From Verrucomicrobiia bacterium (lineage in GTDB: Bacteria > Verrucomicrobiota > Verrucomicrobiia > Limisphaerales > Palsa-1400), in assembly GCA_025934545.1 (NCBI GenBank), contig JAICXV010000080.1:1-7776 (forward strand): a stretch of DNA of 7,776 bases, written 5' to 3'. Both the position numbers and the translations under genes were made by a program. Of the stretch, positions 1 through 5,971 are shown one piece after another. The stretch's first letter is position 1. Each line of letters begins with the position of its first letter. A model generated the notes under the pieces. It was given only the letters and a program-made list of their open reading frames with translations. It had not been told where the DNA came from and searched no databases.

Positions 1-2674
1 CGGCATGCTGTTCTACGATGACGATCAATGGCCGGCGGAGTTTCACTGGAACACGCTCATCGGAAATGTGATGACGTGTAAGATTAACCGCGACTCTTAC
101 ATCGAGCACGGTTCAACGCGTAAAGCGAAGGAAGAACCTGATTTTCTGTCGAGCGATGATCCGTGGTTTCGTCCGGTGAATATTGAGTTTGGACCGGACG
201 GCGCAATGTATGTGGCTGACTTTTATAACCGGATCATCGGCCATTACGAAGTGCCGTTGGACCATCCCGGACGCGATCGTGAACGCGGCCGTATCTGGCG
301 CGTCGTTTACAAAAATCCCAATGGAAAAAACGAACGACAGGACGCGCTCGTCTCGACAAATAAAAAACGTTACGACTTATCGAAAGCGTCGGTGGCGGAC
401 CTGATTAAAGAATTGGCGAGCCCAAACATTCGCCGGCGGATGTTTGCGACGGATGAGTTGGTGGATCGTATCGGCGCGCCGGCCATCAAACCGGTGACGA
501 AAATGATGACGAGCAAAAAGGCCGATGCGCATCAAAGGGCGCACGGTTTGTGGGTGTTGCACAGGCTGGACGGATTCGACGGGAAAATTTTGAGCGCGGC
601 AGCGAATGATTCTGATCGTTTGGTTCGCGTGCATGCGATGCGGGTTTTGGCGGACATGCAGTATTGGAACAACGACCAGGTCGCGCTCGCGCAGAAAGGA
701 CTGTTCGACAAAGACGGCTATGTGCAACGCGCGGCTGCCGACGCCGTTGGCCGTCATGAGATGAGCCAAAACGTTGCGCCGCTTTTGAAATTGCGCGCGA
801 CGGAATCGCCGCAAGACGAAGCGTTGGTCTATATCACGCGTATCGCGTTGCGGAACCAGTTGTTGTCTGACTCGACATTTGAAACGGTGGCGAAAAGTAA
901 TTTGAGCGACCAGGATATGCGCGCGATTGCGGACGTGAGCGTCGCGATTAACACGAAAGGGTCGGGCTCGTTTCTGGCTTCTTACATCGAACACGCGACG
1001 GAAGGCCGCGAAAAAATGGTGGGGTATTTGAAGCATATTGCGCGTTATGCGCCGGATGCTGCGATGGATAAACTGGCGGCGTTTACGCGCAAACGGTTTG
1101 CGGACGATCTCGATTTTCAACTGGCGCTGTTTAAATCAGTCGAGGAAGGCGTGCAACAACGCGGCGGCGCGCTTGGTCAATCGTTGCGGGATTGGGGGAC
1201 GGAATTGGCGCAGCAGTTGATGGTTTCTGTCGATGGGACGAAACTCGATTGGCGCAACACGTCGATCAAAGGCGATGACGCGACGAATCCGTGGGTCTTG
1301 CAACAACGCGAGTCGGCGGATGGCAACAAGGGGTCGACATTCATTTCCAGTCTGGCGCCGGGTGGAGAATCGTTGACCGGCATTTTGCGCTCGCGCGAAT
1401 TTGTTATTCCGAAACAACTGACGTTTTGGCTCGCAGGACATGACGGGTCGCCGGACAAACCAATCGGCAAAAAAAATTACGTGCGCTTGCACGAAGCCGG
1501 GACTGACAAAGTTATCAAGAGCGCGCAACCGCCGCGTAACGACATCGCGCAACGCGTTCACTGGGAGATTCCAAATTATGCGGGTAAAAAAGGTTATTTG
1601 GAGGTGGTCGACCGAAATCGCGGACATTCGTATGCGTGGCTCGCGGTGGGGCGCTTCGATCCAGAAGTGGTGCCGATGCCGATCGTTATTCCCAGCCAGG
1701 TTGACCTGCGCCAACGGTATGCGGCCGAGTTGGCGGCGGCGTTGAAAATTTCCAAACTCGAGGAGCCATTGAAGGCGTTGTTCGCGGATGAGGGGGCGAA
1801 CGATCTTGCGCGCGGTGCGGCAGCGAAGGCGCTGATGGTTTTAAATCCGTCCGCGCACGTTGGCGACGTCGGCAAGGCGTTGCAGAATCCGTCGGAATCG
1901 CCGGCATTGCGCGAAGAGTGCGCGAAGTATCTCGGTGAAAGTAAAGTGCCGGAAGCGGACAGTATCATCGTCGCGGCGATCGCAACAGCCCCGCTCAATT
2001 TGCAAACGCAATTGGCCCTTGCATTGGCCAGCAAAACAGACGGCGCGGAAGCGTTGTTGGCGGCGGTCGAAAATGGCAAAGCTTCACGGCGTTTGTTGCA
2101 GGACAAGATTATCAAGGATCGGCTCGCGGCGTCGAAACCCAGCAACTACGCGCAACGGATCGAGGCGTTGACGAAAGGTTTGCCGACGGCGGATGCAGAA
2201 CGGCAGAAGTTGATTGATGAACGGGCGGTGGCGTTTAACAGCAAAGAAGCGAATCCGGGCATGGGCATGCAGGTGTTCAAGAAAAACTGCATCGTGTGCC
2301 ATCAGCTTGACGGCGAAGGCGCGACGGTTGGACCGCAGCTCGACGGCATCGGCAATCGTGGCGCAGACCGCATCGTGGAAGATATTTTGGATCCGAGCCG
2401 TAACGTTGATCCGGCGTTTCGCGTGACTTTGTTCACGATGAAAGATGGCGATATCGAAAGCGGATTGTTCCGGCGCGAGGAAGGGCAGATGATCGTTTAC
2501 TCGGATTCCACCGGCAAAGAACATTCGATTGCGAAAGCGGATGTGGTTGAGCGGCGGCAATCGGCCTTGTCGCTGATGCCTGACAATTTTGGCCAGGTGA
2601 TCCAGCCGACGGATTTCAATAATTTGCTGGCCTATTTGCTGACGAAGGGGCCGAAACCGCAGGCGCACAAGTAG
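1..2674 (+). CDS. PVC-type dehydrogenase-like protein with HEAT repeats and C-terminal cytochrome c domain (5' partial)
   Basis: This is the C-terminal part of a large exported protein; the reading frame is open to the window edge, so the ATG at position 5 is internal. Residues below count from that ATG. Residues 1-103 match the end of the Planctomycete/Verrucomicrobia membrane-bound dehydrogenase beta-propeller (DPWFRPVNIEFGPDG, then ADFYNRIIGHYEVPLDHPGR). Residues 125-400 are alpha-helical and HEAT-like. Residues 445-555 form a predicted beta-sandwich (SLAPGGESLTGILRS, YLEVVDRNRGHSYAWLAVGRFD), resembling modules that accompany sugar-acting enzymes. Residues 570-715 are again helical. Residues 745-880 are a haem domain with C762-x-x-C765-H766, and M858 in SLMPD is the likely distal haem ligand. 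Family knowledge suggests periplasmic oxidation of a sugar or alcohol, with electrons passed to the fused cytochrome. The substrate is unknown, and the propeller's active site lies outside the window. The stop codon is 3 bases before the next gene. Confidence 0.93.
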   Translation, partial: GMLFYDDDQWPAEFHWNTLIGNVMTCKINRDSYIEHGSTRKAKEEPDFLSSDDPWFRPVNIEFGPDGAMYVADFYNRIIGHYEVPLDHPGRDRERGRIWRVVYKNPNGKNERQDALVSTNKKRYDLSKASVADLIKELASPNIRRRMFATDELVDRIGAPAIKPVTKMMTSKKADAHQRAHGLWVLHRLDGFDGKILSAAANDSDRLVRVHAMRVLADMQYWNNDQVALAQKGLFDKDGYVQRAAADAVGRHEMSQNVAPLLKLRATESPQDEALVYITRIALRNQLLSDSTFETVAKSNLSDQDMRAIADVSVAINTKGSGSFLASYIEHATEGREKMVGYLKHIARYAPDAAMDKLAAFTRKRFADDLDFQLALFKSVEEGVQQRGGALGQSLRDWGTELAQQLMVSVDGTKLDWRNTSIKGDDATNPWVLQQRESADGNKGSTFISSLAPGGESLTGILRSREFVIPKQLTFWLAGHDGSPDKPIGKKNYVRLHEAGTDKVIKSAQPPRNDIAQRVHWEIPNYAGKKGYLEVVDRNRGHSYAWLAVGRFDPEVVPMPIVIPSQVDLRQRYAAELAAALKISKLEEPLKALFADEGANDLARGAAAKALMVLNPSAHVGDVGKALQNPSESPALREECAKYLGESKVPEADSIIVAAIATAPLNLQTQLALALASKTDGAEALLAAVENGKASRRLLQDKIIKDRLAASKPSNYAQRIEALTKGLPTADAERQKLIDERAVAFNSKEANPGMGMQVFKKNCIVCHQLDGEGATVGPQLDGIGNRGADRIVEDILDPSRNVDPAFRVTLFTMKDGDIESGLFRREEGQMIVYSDSTGKEHSIAKADVVERRQSALSLMPDNFGQVIQPTDFNNLLAYLLTKGPKPQAHK

Positions 2675-2677
2675 AGC

Positions 2678-3676
2678 ATGCTGCGCAGGCTTTTTTGGAT
2701 CGCGTTGTTGTGCGGAAGTGGTTTCGCACAGGCGCGCGAGATTCATCATTACGTTTTCTTTGCGCATGAGTGCGCGCGAATCAGCGAAAAATCGTTTCTC
2801 GACACGAAGAGATTCGAGGGCGCGCAGTTGAAGTATACCTGGCGGGAATTGGAGCCGAAAAAAGATGGTTACGATTTTTCGGCAATCCGGCACGACCTCG
2901 CCTATCTGCAGGAGCACGGGAAAAAACTATGGTTGCAGATCCAGGATTCGTCGTTCGACACGAATCATATTCTTGTTCCGGAATATATTCGGACAGACCC
3001 GGCGTTTCACGGCGGGGCGGATCCGCAATACGATATTCCGGGTGATAACGATGCCAAAGCTGTGCCCGCGGGATGGGTTGGGCGGCGCTGGGATCCGGCG
3101 GTCAGCGAGCGGTATCACAAATTTTTGATGGCGCTGGGCAAGGCGTTCGACGAGAAAGTGGCCGGAATTAATTTGCCGGAGACGGCGGTTGATTTTGGGT
3201 CGACGGGAAAACTGTATCCGAAAGCGTTTACGCCGGAGATTTATCGCGACGCGATTTTGACAAATCTGGCGGTGTTAAAACGGGCGTTTCCAAAATCGAT
3301 CGCCGCGCAGTATGCGAATTTTATGCCGGGTGAATGGTTGCCGTGGACTGACCATCAATATTTGCGCAGCGTTTATCAGGAGGCGCAGCGTTTGGGTGTC
3401 GCGGTTGGCGGGCCGGACCTTCTTCCGTATCGCAAAGGGCAGATTAGCCATACGTATGCGATGATGCGCGAATACGGAAATGGAATTCCGAAAGTCATCG
3501 CAGTGCAGGATGGAAATTATTCTTCTAAAGATCCGAAAACCAAAAAGCGCATGACCATCGCGCAAATGATCGATTTTGCAGATCAATATCTTAAGGTCGA
3601 CTACATCTTCTGGTGCACGGAGGAGCCGTACTATTCGAGAGAGTTGGTCCCGTTTCAGAATGGCGCGGCGAAATAG
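2678..3676 (+). CDS. Exported TIM-barrel-like protein, possible glycoside hydrolase of unknown family
   Basis: A 332-residue protein with a clear signal peptide: arginines at 3-4, a hydrophobic core at 5-16 and an AQA site, so cleavage after A19 is likely. The mature protein is therefore probably periplasmic. The stretch YTWRELEPKKDGYDFSAI (53-70) followed by LWLQIQD (84-90) resembles the second and third strands of clan-A glycoside hydrolases such as GH42, where a 'W..lEP..G.ydf' pattern is common. GINLPET (163-169) could carry an acid/base glutamate (E168), and YIFWCTEEPYY (309-319) contains E315/E316 near the usual position of a late-strand active-site residue. These catalytic assignments are inference; I cannot name the family. 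The ATG lies 3 bases after the preceding stop with no strong Shine-Dalgarno sequence, which suggests translational coupling to the haem protein. An alternative is a non-catalytic barrel or a DUF4434-like protein. Confidence 0.85.
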   Translation: MLRRLFWIALLCGSGFAQAREIHHYVFFAHECARISEKSFLDTKRFEGAQLKYTWRELEPKKDGYDFSAIRHDLAYLQEHGKKLWLQIQDSSFDTNHILVPEYIRTDPAFHGGADPQYDIPGDNDAKAVPAGWVGRRWDPAVSERYHKFLMALGKAFDEKVAGINLPETAVDFGSTGKLYPKAFTPEIYRDAILTNLAVLKRAFPKSIAAQYANFMPGEWLPWTDHQYLRSVYQEAQRLGVAVGGPDLLPYRKGQISHTYAMMREYGNGIPKVIAVQDGNYSSKDPKTKKRMTIAQMIDFADQYLKVDYIFWCTEEPYYSRELVPFQNGAAK

Positions 3677-3696
3677 TTCGGGGTTAGCATTGCCCC

Positions 3697-4911
3697 GTGA
3701 TTCTGCGCGCGCGCATGGTTTTGCCGATTAGCGGTCCGCCGATTGAAAACGGGGCGGTCGTGATTAAAGGCGAACGCATTGCGGGCGTTGGAAAATGGAG
3801 TCAGCTTCGCAGCGTGCCGGGTTCGATGCGGGTGACAGATTTGGGCGAGGTGGTTTTGCTTCCCGGATTGGTGAACGCGCATTGTCATCTCGATTACACC
3901 GATATGCGCATCAAGCGAGGTGACAAATCGTTTACGGATTGGGCGCGCGAAATTATTCGGACGAAGAGGACCTGGAATCTTGAGCAATATCGCGCTTCCT
4001 GGTTGCGCGGTGCGCGGATGTTGTTGGAGAGTGGGACGACGACGGTGGGGGATATTGAAGCGGTGCCGCAGTTGTTGCCGCGCGCATGGAACCAGACGCC
4101 ATTGCGGGTTTGTTCTTTTTTGGAAATGACGGGCGTCGCGAGCGGAAAGGAGCCGAAAATTATTTTGCGCGGCGCGTTGAAGGAAATCTCTGAGTTGAAG
4201 TCGCGAGATTTGACCGGACTATCACCACACGCACTTTACTCGACGGTTCCGGAATTGTTGCGGTTGACGGCGAAGGCGGCACGAAAGACGCGCGTGACGA
4301 TGCACGTTGCGGAATCGGAAGAGGAATTTGAAATGTACGCGCATCGCAAAGGCGAGTTGTTTGATTGGCTATCGAAGGTGCGTGATGTGTCCGATTGCGG
4401 TGAGACGACCCCGGTCGCGGCGGTTCAACGTGCGGGTTTGTTGCGACGAAACTTTTTGGCGGTGCATGCAAACTATTTGACTGCGAGTGATGGGCGGGCG
4501 TTGGCGCGTTCCGGCGCGAGCGTGGTGCATTGTCCAAGCAGTCATTCGTATTTTGGACATCAACGATTTCCTTTTGAGAAGTTAAAGCGCGCGGGGGTAA
4601 ATATTTGTCTCGGGACCGATAGCGCCGCGAGTATGCGCGCGCGTGAACTGAACATGTTCAGTGAGATGCAACAGTTTGCGCGGGTTTATCCCGACGTTCC
4701 GCATGCGCAAATTTTGCGCATGGCAACCGGCAACGGCGCGCGCGGATTTGGGCTGGAAGGGGTGATTGGAGAATTACGGTGCAAGGCATCAGCGGACCTC
4801 ATTGCAGTCAAATTTACGGGGAAGGTGGCGGACGTTTCGAGTGCTGTATTATTTACAAAACGCGTAACTCACGTGTTTATAAGAGGCCGCATGCACCAAC
4901 CTGTCACATAA
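3697..4911 (+). CDS. Amidohydrolase-family metal-dependent hydrolase (deaminase/chlorohydrolase group)
   Basis: A 404-residue cytoplasmic hydrolase with no signal peptide. The N-terminal beta-sandwich start (ILRARMVLPISGPPIENGAV) and C-terminal return are typical of the MTA/SAH deaminase, guanine deaminase and TRZ/ATZ group. Metal ligands are visible: H62-x-H64 in NAHCHLDYT, H203 in HVAES and D308 in LGTDSAAS. E206, H178 (SPHALYST) and H257 (VHANYL) match conserved catalytic positions. VHCPSSHSYFGH (277-288) is a family hallmark. Such enzymes usually hydrolyse a ring amine or a C-Cl bond. Candidate roles include S-adenosylhomocysteine/methylthioadenosine deamination or aminofutalosine deamination in menaquinone synthesis; I cannot choose between them. 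The start is GTG at 3697: an in-frame TAG at 3685-3687 blocks any upstream start, and the next Met (3715) would remove conserved N-terminal residues. No strong ribosome site is seen. The gene follows the previous stop by 20 bases, so cotranscription is likely. Confidence 0.92.
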   Translation: MILRARMVLPISGPPIENGAVVIKGERIAGVGKWSQLRSVPGSMRVTDLGEVVLLPGLVNAHCHLDYTDMRIKRGDKSFTDWAREIIRTKRTWNLEQYRASWLRGARMLLESGTTTVGDIEAVPQLLPRAWNQTPLRVCSFLEMTGVASGKEPKIILRGALKEISELKSRDLTGLSPHALYSTVPELLRLTAKAARKTRVTMHVAESEEEFEMYAHRKGELFDWLSKVRDVSDCGETTPVAAVQRAGLLRRNFLAVHANYLTASDGRALARSGASVVHCPSSHSYFGHQRFPFEKLKRAGVNICLGTDSAASMRARELNMFSEMQQFARVYPDVPHAQILRMATGNGARGFGLEGVIGELRCKASADLIAVKFTGKVADVSSAVLFTKRVTHVFIRGRMHQPVT

Positions 4912-4947
4912 AACGCGCTTTTAGGGCAGAATCGCTGCTTGACCGCG

Positions 4948-4976
4948 TTGCCCGCTTACTATAGAGCATCTATAAA
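4948..4976 (+). promoter_or_regulatory. Candidate sigma-70-type promoter for the HU gene
   Basis: TTGCCC at 4948-4953 and TATAAA at 4971-4976 are separated by exactly 17 bases, and match the TTGACA/TATAAT consensus at 4 and 5 of 6 positions. Transcription would begin near 4983, giving a leader of about 40 bases. A second overlapping pair, TTGACC (4939-4944) and TATAGA (4960-4965), has a 15-base spacer and is less well spaced. The position in the 112-base gap between the amidohydrolase and HU genes fits separate transcription of HU. No start-site data are available. Confidence 0.45.
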
Positions 4977-5023
4977 CCGACCCTGCAAACGACCATTGGC
5001 AACTGCAAGAAGAGCAAAAGCCT

Positions 5024-5350
5024 ATGACAAAACGCGACCTAGTAGTCCGCATCAGCGAAGAGACGGGACTCGTCCAACAACAAGTCCTGGATGTTGTGCA
5101 AAAGACCCTTGATTATATCTCTGAAGCAGTAGCTCAGGGCAAGACAGTGGAATTGCGCAACTTCGGCGTCTTCGAAGTGAAAGTGCGCAAAGCGCGCATC
5201 GGACGAAACCCAAACCGTCCTGAAACCGACGTTCCCATCCCGCAACGCGCGGTGGTGAAATTTAAACCTGGCAAAGAAATGCGCGAGGCAGTGCTGAAAC
5301 TGTCGCCCGAGCAGATCCAACCCAGCCCGCCTTCGACTGAAGGCGAATAG
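5024..5350 (+). CDS. HU/IHF-family DNA-binding protein
   Basis: A 108-residue nucleoid protein that should bend DNA as a dimer. The N-terminal helical part (MTKRDLVVRISEETGL, residues 1-16, to about 40) is the dimerisation domain. ELRNFGVFEV (43-52) and VVKFKPGKEMREAV (77-90) are the conserved beta strands and final helix. The DNA-binding arm holds GRNPNRP (60-66), with R61, N62 and the DNA-intercalating P63. The usual length is about 90-100 residues; here there is an extra Pro/Ser/Glu-rich tail from about 94 to 108. AAGAAGAG at 5007-5014, 9 bases before the ATG, is a reasonable ribosome-binding site. G and C are nearly equal on the plus strand here, unlike the G-rich genes on its left. HU versus IHF subunit cannot be decided from sequence alone, so no symbol is given. 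Confidence 0.96.
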   Translation: MTKRDLVVRISEETGLVQQQVLDVVQKTLDYISEAVAQGKTVELRNFGVFEVKVRKARIGRNPNRPETDVPIPQRAVVKFKPGKEMREAVLKLSPEQIQPSPPSTEGE

Positions 5351-5363
5351 TCCACGCTGAAGC

Positions 5364-5386
5364 GCGCATTATTTGCGCACCTTTTC
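5364..5386 (+). terminator. Weak hairpin, possible terminator after the HU gene
   Basis: GCGCA (5364-5368) can pair with TGCGC (5374-5378) around a 5-base loop (TTATT), followed by ACCTTTTC. The stem is only 5 bp and the T-run is four bases long and offset by 3 bases, so termination would be inefficient at best. Its location 13 bases after the HU stop is what makes it plausible. Confidence 0.25.
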
Positions 5387-5472
5387 ATGGCGCAGGTGGG
5401 GTGTGTACGTTCACTGCTGGTTTTCGTTGATTCCCCGTCGTCTCCGTCAGCCAATTCTGCATCTTGCCTGTC

Positions 5473-5497
5473 ACAGCATGAAGCGTACGCTCGCTGT
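5473..5497. repeat. Nested inverted repeats just before a ribosome-binding site
   Basis: ACAGC (5473-5477) and GCTGT (5493-5497) are perfect inverse complements that flank the perfect palindrome AGCGTACGCT (5482-5491). AGCG (5482-5485) can also pair with CGCT (5492-5495) around a 6-base loop. The element ends one base before the Shine-Dalgarno sequence of the next gene. It could be an operator or a leader hairpin, but short repeats of this size also occur by chance. Confidence 0.22.
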
Positions 5498-5505
5498 AAG
5501 GAGGT
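5498..5505 (+). promoter_or_regulatory. Strong Shine-Dalgarno site that fixes the start at 5510
   Basis: AAGGAGGT is a near-perfect match to the anti-Shine-Dalgarno sequence, with 5 bases between its GGAGG core and the ATG at 5510. The frame is open upstream to an ATG at 5387, but that extension has no comparable site and looks like non-coding leader. This decides the start in favour of 5510. Confidence 0.85.
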
Positions 5506-5509
5506 AGTT

Positions 5510-5971
5510 ATGGCAGAAAGCGTTCGATACTCAGGAGATGCCGCGCGCATCACGGTGGTGGAAACACGGAGCCCGGCATATCAGGCATATCAAATCCTAC
5601 ACGTCGCATTCGTGGTCGCCCCGCTGATAGCGGGAATCGATAAGTTTTTCCATGCGCTCGTGAATTGGGACATGTATTTGGCGCCGGTGATCGCCAATAT
5701 ATTTGGCGGCAATGGGCATGGGTTGATGCTGGTTGTAGGCGTGATTGAAATTGTCGCCGGCATTGGCGTGGCGCTGAAACCAAGAATATTCGCGTATGTC
5801 GTGGCGGCGTGGCTGGCCGGGATTATCATCAACCTGTTGTTGATTCCCGGTTATTTCGATATCGCATTGCGCGATCTCGGCCTTTGTCTCGGAGCGATTG
5901 CGCTCGGCAGATTGAGCCAGCACTTCGATCGACAGTTCGAACGGACTGAAACCGTCGAACGAACGGTTTAG
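5510..5971 (+). CDS. Small four-helix membrane protein, DoxX-like
   Basis: A 153-residue integral inner-membrane protein. Four hydrophobic segments are visible at about 25-45, 68-89, 91-112 and 117-135. A short charged N-terminus and a charged C-terminal tail (RQFERTETVERTV) probably face the cytoplasm. AGIDKFFHALVNWDMYLAP (41-59), EIVAGIGVALKPRIFAYVVA (80-99) and NLLLIPGYFDIALRD (108-122) resemble a conserved uncharacterised family close to the DoxX superfamily, in which a small four-helix bundle carries a G-x-D-K-F-type motif after helix 1. No catalytic residues are evident and the function is unknown. The start is set by the strong ribosome site; the extra 41 codons upstream of it (from 5387) are rich in Ser and Cys and unlike the family. 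Its stop overlaps the stop of the convergent gene by 4 bases in total span. Confidence 0.86.
   Translation: MAESVRYSGDAARITVVETRSPAYQAYQILHVAFVVAPLIAGIDKFFHALVNWDMYLAPVIANIFGGNGHGLMLVVGVIEIVAGIGVALKPRIFAYVVAAWLAGIIINLLLIPGYFDIALRDLGLCLGAIALGRLSQHFDRQFERTETVERTV

Noticed and set aside
377..1714. Two long minus-strand open frames (377-1120 and 1136-1714) opposite the haem gene
   Set aside because: Both are Arg-rich shadows of a conserved plus-strand coding region, with no motif.
2702..2716. Possible lipoprotein signal around C12 of the exported barrel protein
   Set aside because: The residue before the cysteine is Leu, which does not fit a lipobox (Gly, Ala or Ser expected), and a normal AQA signal-peptidase site follows.
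2084..2917. A 277-codon open frame on the minus strand across the end of the haem gene and the start of the next
   Set aside because: It lies antisense to two well-supported genes, is rich in Arg and His as expected for a reverse-complement frame, and shows no recognisable domain.
4910..4938. Possible terminator after the amidohydrolase gene
   Set aside because: AAAA/TTTT (4910-4922) gives only four A-T pairs, and GCAG/CTGC (4926-4938) has a 4-bp stem with no T-run after it.
5387..5509. Upstream extension of the small membrane protein to an ATG at 5387
   Set aside because: The extra 41 codons lack family resemblance, and the near-perfect Shine-Dalgarno site at 5498-5505 points to the ATG at 5510.
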